DNA of 64,000 nt from Sulfurihydrogenibium sp. YO3AOP1 (GTDB lineage: Bacteria; Aquificota; Aquificia; Aquificales; Hydrogenothermaceae): positions 248,001 to 312,000 of the forward strand of contig NC_010730.1 of assembly GCF_000020325.1 (NCBI RefSeq). Reading direction: 5' to 3'. Made by a program: the position numbers and the translations under genes. Positions 10,689 through 20,113 of the stretch are shown here, in pieces. How positions within the stretch are numbered: the stretch's first letter is position 1; every line of letters begins with the position of its first letter. The notes below the pieces were generated by a model. It made no database searches, had not been told where the DNA came from, and was given only the letters and a program-made list of their open reading frames with translations.

Positions 10689-12802
10689 ACGACCCTATCC
10701 TTTCAGGTTTAAACGAAAGACAGAAAGAAGCTGTTTTACATTTTGATTCTCCTTTATTGGTCTTGGCCGGAGCAGGTTCAGGAAAAACCAAAGTTATCAC
10801 TCATAAAATCATGTATTTAGTCAAACATTACGGAATTCCGTTAAACAGAATTCTTGCTATTACGTTTACAAACAAAGCAGCTGAAGAGATGAAGGAAAGA
10901 ATTGAAAAAGCTATCGGAGAAAAGCCTCAATGGGTGATGACTTTTCATAGCTTTGCAGCAAAATTTTTAAGAATGGAAGCAGAAAACATAGGATATGATA
11001 GAAATTTTGTCATCTACGATGAAGAAGACAGTAAAAAATTAATCAAAAAAGTCTTAAAAGATTTAAATTTAAATGAAGAAAAATTTAAACCAGACAAAAT
11101 AAAAGATATCATTTCAAAAATAAAACAAGATGATAATCCAGAAGACCAACTTGAAATTTATAGCATTTCAAACAGTTATATAAAAACCGTTTTTGAGAAA
11201 TACGAAGAAGAGCTTAAAAACAGCAATGCTTTTGATTTTGATGATTTACTTATCAAAACAGTCAAAATCCTGTCTAATCATCCAGAAGTTTTAGAAAGAT
11301 GGAGAAATAAGTTTGATTATATCCTCGTAGACGAGTATCAAGACACAAACAGAATTCAGCATAAACTTTTAAAACTTCTTGTTGGAGATAAGCACACTAT
11401 AACCGTTGTTGGAGACCCGGCTCAGTGTATATACACATGGAGAGGAGCACATCCAGAAAATATTTTAGATTTTGAAAAAGATTTTCCCGGTACAAAGATA
11501 GTTAAATTAGAAAGAAATTACAGAAGCACAAAGAAGATACTTGATTGTGCAAATGCAGTTATTTCAAAATCAAAAGGAAAATGGAAAGGAAAAGTTTTAA
11601 CCCTTTGGACTGATAAGGAGGAAGGAGAAGACATATTTTTGGTTCCATTAGAAAATGAGAAAGAAGAGGCGAGATTTATAGCAAATAAAATAAAACAACT
11701 TGCACAAGATGGTTCTTACGGTGATTTTGCAGTTCTTGTAAGAATGACGTTTTTAACAAGAAATATTGAAGAAGCTTTTATCAGCAACGGAATTCCTTAT
11801 CAGGTTATTGGCGGGCTTAAATTCTTTGAAAGAGCAGAAGTAAAAGATATTTTAGCTTACTTAAAACTTGCAGTAAATCCAAAAGACTATGCAAGCTTTG
11901 AAAGGTCATTGACAGTTCCACCAAGAGGCGTTGGAGACAAAGGTCTTGAATATATCAAATCTAATTTTAAAACAGATTGGATTCAAGCCTTAAAAGACAG
12001 TTATGAAAGGTTTAATAAATCTGTAAAGATAAAATTACAAGAATATTTAGAGCTTATGGAATATGTGTTAGAAAATGCTAAATTCAGTCCTTCAAAAACA
12101 GCAAAAGAAATAGTAGAAAGGATAGGATATCAAGAATATTTACAAAAAGAATATGAAAAAGATTGGGAAGACAGAGTAGAAAACATAAACGAGTTAATAA
12201 TTGCATTGGAAGAGGCAGAAAAAGAAGGAAAAACCTTAGACCAGTTTTTTGAAGAATCAGCTTTAATGCAAGCACAAGATACAATAGACAATCAAAATAA
12301 AGCAAAAATAATGACAGTTCATGGAGCAAAAGGATTAGAGTTTGATACTGTTTTTGTAGCAGGTCTTGAAGAAGGAATATTCCCAAGCGGAAGAGCCTTT
12401 GACGACCCAACCCAACTTGAAGAAGAAAGAAGATTATTCTATGTGGCAATCACAAGAGCAAAAAATAAACTTTATCTAACTTATGCAAAAGAAAGAAAAA
12501 GCTACGGAAATAAAAGCGTTCCAACTAAAAGGTCTCAATTTATTGATGATATCAAAGAACATATAAAACTACCAGTTAAACAAAAAACCCAACCAAACGT
12601 AAGCAACAGACATAATCTAACAATTAAATCTCAATCAAAATCCTACTTTGATTTTGATTCAGATATAAGAGTAGGAATGCTTGTTAAACATGATGTCTTT
12701 GGTAAAGGTGTTGTTAAAAAAATAGTTGGAAAAAATGCAACTGTACTGTTTGAAAAAGTTGGAGAAAAGACTATTAGCGTAGATTTTTTAAAGAGTGTTT
12801 AA
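10682..12802 (+). CDS. pcrA: UvrD/PcrA-type superfamily 1 DNA helicase
   Basis: 3'-5' ATP-dependent helicase for nucleotide-excision and mismatch repair and removal of proteins from DNA. It opens with LNERQKEAVLHFDSPLLVLA and Walker A AGSGKT (31-36). DEYQDTN is Walker B; GDPAQCIYTWRGA, the RNYRST arginine motif, VMTVHGAKGLEFDTVFVAGL and the AITRA motif VI follow. The C-terminal 45 residues (VGMLVKHDVFGKGVV...) form the Tudor-like tail of PcrA/UvrD. It starts with TTG behind GAGG, overlapping the dehydrogenase stop. At 706 residues it is full length. Confidence 0.95.
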   Translation: MLNDPILSGLNERQKEAVLHFDSPLLVLAGAGSGKTKVITHKIMYLVKHYGIPLNRILAITFTNKAAEEMKERIEKAIGEKPQWVMTFHSFAAKFLRMEAENIGYDRNFVIYDEEDSKKLIKKVLKDLNLNEEKFKPDKIKDIISKIKQDDNPEDQLEIYSISNSYIKTVFEKYEEELKNSNAFDFDDLLIKTVKILSNHPEVLERWRNKFDYILVDEYQDTNRIQHKLLKLLVGDKHTITVVGDPAQCIYTWRGAHPENILDFEKDFPGTKIVKLERNYRSTKKILDCANAVISKSKGKWKGKVLTLWTDKEEGEDIFLVPLENEKEEARFIANKIKQLAQDGSYGDFAVLVRMTFLTRNIEEAFISNGIPYQVIGGLKFFERAEVKDILAYLKLAVNPKDYASFERSLTVPPRGVGDKGLEYIKSNFKTDWIQALKDSYERFNKSVKIKLQEYLELMEYVLENAKFSPSKTAKEIVERIGYQEYLQKEYEKDWEDRVENINELIIALEEAEKEGKTLDQFFEESALMQAQDTIDNQNKAKIMTVHGAKGLEFDTVFVAGLEEGIFPSGRAFDDPTQLEEERRLFYVAITRAKNKLYLTYAKERKSYGNKSVPTKRSQFIDDIKEHIKLPVKQKTQPNVSNRHNLTIKSQSKSYFDFDSDIRVGMLVKHDVFGKGVVKKIVGKNATVLFEKVGEKTISVDFLKSV

Positions 12803-12819
12803 AAAATCTTATTCGCTGA

Positions 12820-12862
12820 CTCCTTCTCTCACTTTTATTTAATCTCTCACACAACGTATTTT
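12820..12862. repeat. Repeat-family flank remnant
   Basis: CACTTTTATTTAATCTCTCA followed by CAACGTATTTTA parallels the segment beyond the half-module at 31,130-31,160 (CTTTTATTGATTTCTCAC then CGACGTATTTTTA). Only the outer part of the element is left; the palindromic half-modules are gone. Confidence 0.45.
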
Positions 12863-12863
12863 A

Positions 12864-12892
12864 TTGTAAAATTATTTTTATGGATTTATATT
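12864..12892 (+). promoter_or_regulatory. Promoter of the coiled-coil membrane protein
   Basis: TTGTAA (12864-12869), a 17-nt spacer, then TATATT (12887-12892). It lies 32 nt before the ATG at 12924, which rules out the TTG at 12897 as start because that codon would fall at or before the transcription start. Confidence 0.65.
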
Positions 12893-12923
12893 AAAATTGC
12901 AGTCAACACAAGAGGTGTTAATT

Positions 12924-13310
12924 ATGGCATATGGAATACCACTTGAAGTATATCAGATGTTTGAAAAAGTACTCGGAAAAGAAGATGCTCAAAAAGCTGT
13001 TGAGATACTACAAAAATCTATTAATGAATCCTTAGAGTCTTCTGAAGAAAAATTGAAAATCTCTATCTCGGAGGAGCTTAAAAAAGAGCTTGCTTCTAAG
13101 TATGATATTGAATTATTAAGGCAAGAAATGAAAACGATGGAAGTTGAATTTAAGAAGGAGATTGATATCGTTAGAAAAGAAATTGAAATAACAAGAGTAG
13201 AATTCAAGAAAGACTTAAGAAATGCAGTCATAATTTTAATCGCTATTATAGTAATTTTAAATCAAAATTCCTTAGAATTTTTGGCTAAATTGATCGGTAT
13301 CGTAAAATAA
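12924..13310 (+). CDS. Coiled-coil protein with C-terminal membrane anchor
   Basis: A 128-residue protein of unknown function. A short helical head (MAYGIPLEVYQMFEKVLGKE) is followed by a long charged coiled coil with heptads (ELLRQEMKTMEVEFKKEIDI and onward). It ends in one hydrophobic helix (NAVIILIAIIVIL) and a short tail. This head-stalk-anchor plan resembles the DUF1640 / CCDC90-like prokaryotic proteins, but I assign this from layout only. The ATG at 12924 has GAGGTG just upstream, and a promoter precedes it. It stands alone between repeat-bearing gaps. Confidence 0.7.
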   Translation: MAYGIPLEVYQMFEKVLGKEDAQKAVEILQKSINESLESSEEKLKISISEELKKELASKYDIELLRQEMKTMEVEFKKEIDIVRKEIEITRVEFKKDLRNAVIILIAIIVILNQNSLEFLAKLIGIVK

Positions 13311-13392
13311 TACAACCTTTTCTTAACTGAGAATGCTGCAAAATTTTTTTAAGATATAGAATGTATATGTAGATATAACTTTACTTTTGCCT

Positions 13393-13589
13393 GTCATCTG
13401 AGGACATAAGTCCGAAGGATCTACTCTTTCAAAGAAAGTGAGAAAGTGAATAAGTGAGAAGTAAAATGACGGAGATTCTTCGCTTACGCTCAGAATGACA
13501 CTGTAGAGGGACAAAGGCGGAGATTCTTTGCTCGGCTTTGAAATAGTAATCAAAACGCTATTTAATTTTTAGACTTAGTTAAAATTTTA
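13393..13589. repeat. Composite dispersed repeat, copy 5, with outer motif
   Basis: This fills the 357-base gap before carB. GTCATCTGAGGACATAAGTC (13393 on) and GAGATTCTTCGCTTACGCTC (about 13472 on) form the inverted halves around a stretch of AGTGAGAAAGTGAATAAGTG. A degenerate half-module follows (13519-13540, GGAGATTCTTTGCTCGGC). The outer motif TTTTTAGACTTAGTTAAAAT (13566 on) is shared with 32,392 and, inverted, with 52,325. No gene is visible. Confidence 0.85.
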
Positions 13590-13667
13590 AAGCATCCTTA
13601 CTCTTAACTCTCTATCAAAGTCCCAAGAATGATAAAATATATATTTAAAATTTATCAGAGGTAGAAT

Positions 13668-15344
13668 ATGCCTAAAAGAACGGATATAGAAACGATTCTG
13701 CTTATTGGGTCAGGTCCGATAATAATCGGTCAAGCTGCAGAGTTTGACTACTCAGGAACGCAAGGAGCAAAAGCATTAAAAGAAGAAGGATATAGAGTTA
13801 TTCTCGTAAATTCAAATCCAGCAACCATCATGACAGACCCAAACATAGCAGATAAAACATACATAGAACCATTGATTACACCGGTATTAGAGAAAATCAT
13901 AGAAAAAGAAAGACCGGATGCAATACTTCCCACACTTGGTGGACAGACAGCATTAAACCTTGCAATAGATTTGTATGAAAAAGGAATTTTAGATAAATAC
14001 AACGTTGAGCTTATAGGTGCAAAGTATGAAGTCATAAAAAAAGCAGAAGATAGAGATTTATTTAAAAAAGCTATGGAAAATATCGGTCTGTCTATGCCAA
14101 AAAGTGCAGTAGTAAAATCTATTGCAGAAGCTGAAGAAGTTATTGATTGGATAGGCTTTCCGGTAATCATAAGACCATCTTTTACACTTGGTGGTACAGG
14201 TGGTAGTATAGCATACAACAGAGATGAATTTTATCCAAAAGTAAAAGCAGGTCTTGATGCATCTCCAATTCATGAAGTGCTACTTGAAGAGTCGGTGATT
14301 GGTTGGAAAGAGTTTGAGATGGAAGTTATGAGAGATAAAAATGATAATTGTGTAATCATCTGTTCAATAGAAAACTTAGACCCAATGGGCGTTCATACAG
14401 GAGATAGTATAACAGTTGCTCCTGCAATAACGCTGTCAGATAGAGAATATCAGATCTTAAGAAATTACTCTATAGCGGTAATGAGAGAGATTGGGGTTGA
14501 GACAGGTGGTTCTAACGTTCAGTTTTCACAAAATCCAAAAACCGGCGAATTCTATGTAATAGAGATGAACCCACGGGTTTCTCGTTCATCAGCTTTGGCA
14601 TCAAAAGCTACAGGCTTTCCAATAGCAAAGATTGCAGCAAAGCTCGCTGTTGGATACACGCTTGATGAACTGCCAAACGACATTACTAAAAAAACACCGG
14701 CATCTTTTGAACCAACGATAGATTATATAGTTGTAAAAATACCAAGATTTGATTTTGCAAAATTCCCAGAAGCAGACCCAACCCTTACAACCATGATGAA
14801 ATCCGTCGGCGAAGTTATGGCTATCGGAAGAACGTTTAAAGAAAGTCTGCAAAAAGCGTTAAGAAGTCTTGAACTTGGAAGATATGGATTCTACATGGGA
14901 TTGGAAAATAAAGATGAGCAAACATTAAAAGAAAAAATAATAAAGCCAAATCCAGACAGGCTTTGGTATATTGCTGAAGGTTTTAGAAGAGGCTATAGCA
15001 TAGATGAGATAAACAGATTATCTCACATAGATAAATGGTTTTTAAGTCAAATCAAAGAAATCATAGATTATGAGCTTTATTTATCTACAAAGGATATAAA
15101 CACAATCACAGACCAAGAGCTTGAAAAAGCTAAGCAATGGGGATTTTCTGATAGAGAGCTTGCAAGACTTCTAAAAACAACAGAGGAAGAGATTAGAAAA
15201 AGAAGAATAGAGGTAAGCTATAAAGTTGTTGATACGTGTGCGGCAGAGTTTGAAGCATTTACGCCTTACTACTATTCATCTTATGAAAGTCTTTCCGGAA
15301 AGGTTAAAGATGATAATGTAATAACCTTTAGAGTATCTGAATAA
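13668..15344 (+). CDS. carB: Carbamoyl-phosphate synthase large chain, N-terminal half (split gene)
   Basis: The carboxyphosphate half of the large subunit that makes carbamoyl phosphate for arginine and pyrimidines. It starts [20 protein letters not shown] and has the ATP-grasp domain ([52 protein letters not shown]). It continues through the oligomerisation domain to [20 protein letters not shown]. In the usual 1,070-residue protein a second ATP-grasp half follows that motif; here the frame stops after 558 residues and leuS starts 20 nt later. The C-terminal half must be encoded elsewhere, as in Aquifex, where CarB is known to be split. It is intact as a half, not a frameshift. Confidence 0.95.
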   Translation: MPKRTDIETILLIGSGPIIIGQAAEFDYSGTQGAKALKEEGYRVILVNSNPATIMTDPNIADKTYIEPLITPVLEKIIEKERPDAILPTLGGQTALNLAIDLYEKGILDKYNVELIGAKYEVIKKAEDRDLFKKAMENIGLSMPKSAVVKSIAEAEEVIDWIGFPVIIRPSFTLGGTGGSIAYNRDEFYPKVKAGLDASPIHEVLLEESVIGWKEFEMEVMRDKNDNCVIICSIENLDPMGVHTGDSITVAPAITLSDREYQILRNYSIAVMREIGVETGGSNVQFSQNPKTGEFYVIEMNPRVSRSSALASKATGFPIAKIAAKLAVGYTLDELPNDITKKTPASFEPTIDYIVVKIPRFDFAKFPEADPTLTTMMKSVGEVMAIGRTFKESLQKALRSLELGRYGFYMGLENKDEQTLKEKIIKPNPDRLWYIAEGFRRGYSIDEINRLSHIDKWFLSQIKEIIDYELYLSTKDINTITDQELEKAKQWGFSDRELARLLKTTEEEIRKRRIEVSYKVVDTCAAEFEAFTPYYYSSYESLSGKVKDDNVITFRVSE

Positions 15345-15364
15345 AGTTTAAAGAGGTTTAGAAG

Positions 15365-17188
15365 ATGGAATACAACTTTCAAGAAATTGAAAACAGTTTT
15401 TTAAAAGAATGGGAAGAAAATAAAATATTCAAAACAAAAGAGGAAGAAGGAAATAAATATTATGTTCTTGAAATGTTTCCGTATCCATCCGGAAAAATCC
15501 ATATGGGACATGTGAGAAACTATGCAATAGGTGATATAGTAAACAGATATTATAGAATGGCAGGAAAAAATACACTTCATCCGATGGGATGGGATGCTTT
15601 TGGAATGCCTGCAGAAAACGCAGCAATAAAGCACGGCGTCCATCCAGCAAAATGGACTTATGAAAACATAGACTATATGAGACAACAATTAAAAAGACTT
15701 GGCTTTTCTTATGATTGGGACAGAGAAGTGACTACCTGCAATCCGGAATATTATAAATGGAACCAATGGATATTCTTAAAGATGTTTGAAAAAGGAATTG
15801 CATACAGAAAATCAGCAATTGTAAACTGGTGTCCGCATGACCTAACAGTACTGGCAAACGAACAAGTTATTGAAGGAAAATGTTGGAGGTGTGGAACTCC
15901 TGTTGTTCAAAAAGAAATTCCGTCTTGGTATTTAAAGATAACAGACTATGCAGAAAGGCTTCTTGAAGATTTAGAAAAACTAAAAGGAAAATGGCCTTCA
16001 CAAGTTTTGATTATGCAAGAAAATTGGATAGGAAAATCAGAAGGAGCAACGATAAAATTTCCGGTTAAAGATTCATCAGACTACATAGAAGTTTTTACAA
16101 CAAGACCGGACACTATTTTTGGCGTTACGTTTATGGCATTGGCACCAGAAAATCCTCTAGTTTTAGACCTTGCAAAAGACACTCCATATTTTGAAGAAGT
16201 TAAAGCTTTCGTAGATAAAATCAAAGCAATGTCTACAAAAGAAAGGGGAATTGTTGAAGAAAAAGAAGGCGTGTTTACAGGAAAGTATGCAATAAATCCA
16301 CTTACAAATGAAGAGATTCCTATATATGCAGCAAACTATATACTTTGGGGATATGGAACAGGAGCAATTATGGCAGTTCCGGCTCATGATGAAAGAGATT
16401 TTGAGTTTGCAAAAAAATATAACCTTCCTATAAAAGTAGTAGTACAGCCAAAAGATAAAGAATGGGATTTTGAAAAATCAGCGCATGAAGAAGAAGGAAT
16501 TTTAATAAACTCAGGAGAATTTAGTGGACTTGAATCTTCAAAAGCAAAGCAGGAGATTACAAAATATTTGGAAGAAAAAGGTTTAGGAAAGAAAACCATA
16601 AACTATAAACTAAGAGACTGGAACATCTCTCGTCAAAGATACTGGGGCACTCCTATACCTATTATTTACTGTGATGATTGTGGAATAGTTCCGGTGCCAG
16701 AAGAAGATTTACCTGTAGTCCTTCCACAGGATGTAGAATTTACAGGAGTTGGTGGATCTCCGTTGTCAAAGGTGGAAGAGTTTGTCAATACAACCTGTCC
16801 TAAGTGTGGAAAGCCGGCAAAAAGAGAAACCGACACAATGGATACATTCGTTGACAGTTCATGGTACTTTTTAAGATACTGCGACCCAAAAAATGACAAA
16901 CTTCCTTTTGATAAAGAAAAAGTTGACTACTGGATGCCGGTTGATATATACATTGGCGGTATAGAGCATGCTGTTTTACATCTTTTATATTCAAGATTTT
17001 TCACTAAGTTTTTGAAGGATATAGGTTTAGTATCCGTAGATGAACCATTTGAAAAGCTTCTTACCCAGGGAATGGTATTGAAAAAATGGATAAGCATAGG
17101 TAAGCTTCTTGAAATTTTAGGCGTAGATGAGAATGTATCGGTAGATGGGTTTAAAGAGAAGTTAGAGGAGTTTGTAAGTAAAAGGTAG
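15365..17188 (+). CDS. leuS: Leucyl-tRNA synthetase alpha subunit (split enzyme)
   Basis: Charges tRNA-Leu. This piece has the class I HMGH signature (46-49), the NWCPHD...CWRC zinc-type region, and the CP1 editing domain with [20 protein letters not shown] and [15 protein letters not shown]. It also has a second CPKC zinc knuckle and the catalytic-core return ([24 protein letters not shown]). It stops at 607 residues, shortly after LLTQGMVL, where single-chain enzymes reach KMSKS. The last 30 residues (about [20 protein letters not shown]) look like an added tail. KMSKS and the anticodon-binding domain must be on a separate beta subunit, as established for Aquifex aeolicus. The carB half lies 20 nt upstream. 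Confidence 0.96.
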   Translation: MEYNFQEIENSFLKEWEENKIFKTKEEEGNKYYVLEMFPYPSGKIHMGHVRNYAIGDIVNRYYRMAGKNTLHPMGWDAFGMPAENAAIKHGVHPAKWTYENIDYMRQQLKRLGFSYDWDREVTTCNPEYYKWNQWIFLKMFEKGIAYRKSAIVNWCPHDLTVLANEQVIEGKCWRCGTPVVQKEIPSWYLKITDYAERLLEDLEKLKGKWPSQVLIMQENWIGKSEGATIKFPVKDSSDYIEVFTTRPDTIFGVTFMALAPENPLVLDLAKDTPYFEEVKAFVDKIKAMSTKERGIVEEKEGVFTGKYAINPLTNEEIPIYAANYILWGYGTGAIMAVPAHDERDFEFAKKYNLPIKVVVQPKDKEWDFEKSAHEEEGILINSGEFSGLESSKAKQEITKYLEEKGLGKKTINYKLRDWNISRQRYWGTPIPIIYCDDCGIVPVPEEDLPVVLPQDVEFTGVGGSPLSKVEEFVNTTCPKCGKPAKRETDTMDTFVDSSWYFLRYCDPKNDKLPFDKEKVDYWMPVDIYIGGIEHAVLHLLYSRFFTKFLKDIGLVSVDEPFEKLLTQGMVLKKWISIGKLLEILGVDENVSVDGFKEKLEEFVSKR

Positions 17189-17192
17189 AATT

Positions 17193-17424
17193 TGCCAGCT
17201 ACAGAATAACCAATAAGGCAATCGTTAACGTATAATGTGTATGGTAATTCATGATTGCCTATACTATTTCACTTTCTCTGTCATCCTGAGGACTGAGGGT
17301 GTTCCAAAATTTTTTAAATTTGCCTTTCCTAGTCATCCTGAGAGCGAAGTCTGAAGGATCTCTTTTTTGATTTTTTGACTTGAAAAGAAAAAATATGAGA
17401 TTCTTCGCCGGCTTCAGAATGACA
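17193..17424. repeat. Composite dispersed repeat, copy 6, with linker and partial end
   Basis: This fills the 299-base gap between leuS and mtnC. TGCCAGCTACAGAATAACC and GGCAATCGTTAACGTA (17193-17237) match the linker at 32,240-32,280. A short right-end remnant GTCATCCTGAGGAC (17280-17293) is followed by GGTGTTCCAAAATTTT, another outer motif. A full diverged element then runs 17332-17424. No gene is visible. Confidence 0.8.
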
Positions 17425-17487
17425 GGCAAAGACGTAATTGCCTGATGCTTGATAATTATACCATTTTCTGATAGCTTAATCCCACAC

Positions 17488-18180
17488 TCACACCCTCCCA
17501 ATCTCTATCTCATCAAAACTTTCAACCTGCTTGTATGGAAAATTATCTATATGATCAGCATCCAACGGTCTTACAAGTCTAATAACATTATATCCAGCAG
17601 AAGCAGCTGCTATTATTTCATCCGGATTATCTGATAAAAATAAAATCTCTGAAGGACTAAATCCTATCTCCTTTGCAATCTTTACATAAGACTGTTTATC
17701 TTTCTTATTTCCGATGTTGGTATCAAAATAGCCAGAAAATAGATAATTTAAATCTCCATAATTTGTATTAGAGAACAAGAGCTTTTGAGCTTTTACAGAA
17801 CCGGAGGAATATATAAAAATCTTTATTCCAGAATCAAACCATTCTTTTAACTTATTATAAGCATCCGGATATACAAAGCCCTGCAGTTTACCAGATTTAT
17901 AACCCTCTTCCCAAATCAGCCCTTGCAACTCTTTTAAAGGAGTAATTTTTTTATCCTCAACTATCCAACTTTTAAGATTTTCTATCACCTCTTCCAAAGA
18001 AGCATCACTTTTATTAATCTCTTTCTTTACATCTTCTATAATTTTTTGTACTTGTGGATTTTGAAGATTGTTTTTTACAAACTCTTCTATTTTTTCATAA
18101 GAATAAGGAAACAATACATCTTTTACGAAAGAGATTGGCGTTGTTGTGCCTTCTATGTCTGTTAAAATTGCCTTTATCAT
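17488..18180 (-). CDS. mtnC: Enolase-phosphatase E1 (2,3-diketomethylthiopentyl-1-phosphate)
   Basis: Bifunctional HAD-family enzyme of methionine salvage that enolises and dephosphorylates diketomethylthiopentyl phosphate. It starts MIKAILTDIEGTTTPISFVK, the family-specific motif I with the nucleophile Asp (DIEGT). It has FIYSSGSVKAQKLLFSNT (motif II) and EILFLSDNPDEIIAASAGY (motif IV), in line with MtnC/MasA. I use the ATG at 18180, preceded by GAGGAG, instead of an upstream in-frame start at 18216; this gives 230 residues, the usual size. No other salvage gene is in the window. Confidence 0.93.
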   Translation of the reverse strand: MIKAILTDIEGTTTPISFVKDVLFPYSYEKIEEFVKNNLQNPQVQKIIEDVKKEINKSDASLEEVIENLKSWIVEDKKITPLKELQGLIWEEGYKSGKLQGFVYPDAYNKLKEWFDSGIKIFIYSSGSVKAQKLLFSNTNYGDLNYLFSGYFDTNIGNKKDKQSYVKIAKEIGFSPSEILFLSDNPDEIIAAASAGYNVIRLVRPLDADHIDNFPYKQVESFDEIEIGRV

Positions 18181-18206
18181 TGAGTTTTCTCCTCTTTTTT
18201 GATAAG

Positions 18207-18236
18207 ATTTTACCAAATTTAAATTTTAAACATCAA
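18207..18236 (-). promoter_or_regulatory. Putative mtnC promoter
   Basis: On the minus strand TTGATG (18236-18231) and TAAAAT (18212-18207) are separated by 18 nt in the 63-nt divergent gap between mtnC and rnhA. The -35 overlaps the rnhA ribosome-binding region. Confidence 0.5.
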
Positions 18237-18243
18237 GGGAAAG

Positions 18244-18693
18244 ATGAAAACAATAAAAATTTTTGCCGATGGTTCAAGTCTTGGAAATCCTGGACCCGGT
18301 GGTTATTGTAGTATCATAACAGACGGAGAAAAAAAAGCTATTGTAAAAGGTGGAGAAAAGCAAACTACGAACAATCGGATGGAATTGATGGCAGTAATAA
18401 AAGCCCTTGAAAAGATTAAAAATAGCTATAATATAGAGCTTTACACTGATAGCAAATATGTAGTTGATGGTATAAACAGCTGGCTTGAAAAATGGAAGAA
18501 AAACGGCTGGAAAACATCAAATAAGAAAGATGTGCTTAACATAGATTTATGGCAAAAATTAGACCAGCTTTTACAAAGACATAATGTAAAAGCATATTGG
18601 ATTAAAGGACATAACGGACATCCTGAAAATGAATACTGTGATAAAGTAGCAAAAATGGAAGCATTAAAGTATATGCAAAATGAAGAAAAATAA
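18244..18693 (+). CDS. rnhA: Ribonuclease HI
   Basis: Degrades RNA in RNA-DNA hybrids during replication. The four-carboxylate site is complete: D9 (FADGSSLGNPGPGG), E47 (NNRMELMAVIKAL), D69 (LYTDSKYV) and D133 (NEYCDKVAK). H123 is in GHNGHPENE, and the basic protrusion is present (WLEKWKKNGWKTSNKKDV). The 149-residue length is typical. AAGGG precedes the ATG. The last 14 nt overlap radA. Confidence 0.97.
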   Translation: MKTIKIFADGSSLGNPGPGGYCSIITDGEKKAIVKGGEKQTTNNRMELMAVIKALEKIKNSYNIELYTDSKYVVDGINSWLEKWKKNGWKTSNKKDVLNIDLWQKLDQLLQRHNVKAYWIKGHNGHPENEYCDKVAKMEALKYMQNEEK

Positions 18694-20026
18694 GGTAAAA
18701 ACAATTTATGTATGTAATGAGTGTGGGGCAACCTATCCAACGTGGGTAGGAAGGTGTTCTGTATGTGGTGCGTATAATTCTGTTGTTGAAGAGATAAAAC
18801 AAGATACAAAAACAGTTTTCAAACCACAATCAACTTCTCAAGCATTGCCAATAACAAAGTTAAAAAAAGAAGCAGAAGTAAAGCGATATTCAACAGGATT
18901 TGAAAGCTTAGATAATGCACTTGGCGGTGGATTTGTAGATGGTCAGGTTGTTCTTGTCTCCGGTGAGCCGGGGGTTGGTAAGTCTACACTACTTTTACAA
19001 ATCTCATCTTACTTTGCAAATGATAAAAAAGTTTTATACATATCAGCTGAAGAATCTCAGTATCAGATTTACATTAGAGCAGAAAGATTAAATGCCCTAA
19101 AAGAAAATCTTTATATTTTATCTGAGACAAATCTTGAAGCAATTTTACAAGCTATTGAAAACATCAAGCCGGATTTGATAGTTTTAGATTCTGTTCAAAC
19201 TGTCTATTCAGAAAATTTAGAATCTCCCGCCGGCTCTGTAAGTCAGGTTAAGTATGTAAGCAGTAAAATAACAGAAATTTCAAAATCTAAATCAATAATA
19301 TCCTTGATAGTAGGTCAGGTTACAAAGGAAGGAAGCATCGCAGGTCCAAAGGTTTTAGAGCATTTGGTAGATACAGTAGCTCAGTTTGAAGGTGAAAGAG
19401 GTTATGCTTACAGAATCTTAAAAGTGATAAAAAACAGATTTGGCTCTTCCGGAGAGCTTGCAGTTTTTAACATGACAGAAAAAGGAATGGAAGAAGTTCT
19501 ACAGCCCTCTTCTTTCTTCTTGGCAGAAAAGCCAGAATCTGCAAGCGGTAGCGTAATCTTTCCATTTACAGAAGGGTCTAAACCAATACTTGTTGAAGTT
19601 CAAGCTCTTGTATCTAAAACTTTTTATCCTGTTCCACAGAGAAGAGCCCAAGGAATTGATTTAAATAGACTTTCTATAATCATTGCTGTTATAGAAAAAG
19701 AGTTAAAAATAAATCTAAAAGATAAAGATATCTTTGTAAACGTAGTTGGTGGAATAAATATTGATGAGCCTGCAGTAGACCTTGCAGTAGCAACAGCCAT
19801 TTATTCTTCTTATAAAAATCTGCCAATCCCAGAAAAAACAGCAGTTTTTGGTGAAATAGGTCTAACAGGTGAAGTTAGGTCTGTTTACTACACAGACATC
19901 AGATTAAAAGAGTGTGAAAAGCTTGGAATAAAAAATGTTTTATGTCCTGTGCAAAAGGAAGATAGTAAATTAAATATAATCACTATAAAGAAAGTTTCTC
20001 AGCTAAATCAAATATGGCAACCTTAG
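18680..20026 (+). CDS. radA: DNA repair protein RadA/Sms
   Basis: RecA-related ATPase that processes recombination intermediates. A four-cysteine zinc finger (C12, C15, C26, C29) leads, then Walker A GEPGVGKST (95-103), the RadA-specific KNRFG motif (251-255), and the C-terminal Lon-protease-like domain from about residue 290 (VNVVGGINIDEPAVDLAVA). At 448 residues it is full length. It starts inside the end of rnhA, so the two are probably co-translated. Confidence 0.97.
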   Translation: MKKNKVKTIYVCNECGATYPTWVGRCSVCGAYNSVVEEIKQDTKTVFKPQSTSQALPITKLKKEAEVKRYSTGFESLDNALGGGFVDGQVVLVSGEPGVGKSTLLLQISSYFANDKKVLYISAEESQYQIYIRAERLNALKENLYILSETNLEAILQAIENIKPDLIVLDSVQTVYSENLESPAGSVSQVKYVSSKITEISKSKSIISLIVGQVTKEGSIAGPKVLEHLVDTVAQFEGERGYAYRILKVIKNRFGSSGELAVFNMTEKGMEEVLQPSSFFLAEKPESASGSVIFPFTEGSKPILVEVQALVSKTFYPVPQRRAQGIDLNRLSIIIAVIEKELKINLKDKDIFVNVVGGINIDEPAVDLAVATAIYSSYKNLPIPEKTAVFGEIGLTGEVRSVYYTDIRLKECEKLGIKNVLCPVQKEDSKLNIITIKKVSQLNQIWQP

Positions 20027-20050
20027 TTTCACATCTTACATGAAAACTAC

Positions 20051-20085
20051 TGGAAAATATTTTTATATTGTTTTATAATAAAACA
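20051..20085 (+). promoter_or_regulatory. sdhA/frdA promoter with overlapping palindrome
   Basis: A perfect 8-bp inverted repeat with one central base, TGTTTTATAATAAAACA (20069-20085), encloses a TATAAT -10 box (20074-20079). A weak -35 candidate, TGGAAA, lies at 20051-20056, 17 nt upstream. A palindrome over the -10 looks like a repressor site, but I cannot name the regulator. Confidence 0.5.
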
Positions 20086-20113
20086 TTGTTTTATTTTATC
20101 AGGAGGAGCTAAA

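Noticed and set aside
13668-15344. Frameshifted or truncated carB
   Set aside because: The stop falls at the natural half-way junction and the next gene starts with its own ribosome site; no trace of the second ATP-grasp half follows in any frame. It is a true split gene.
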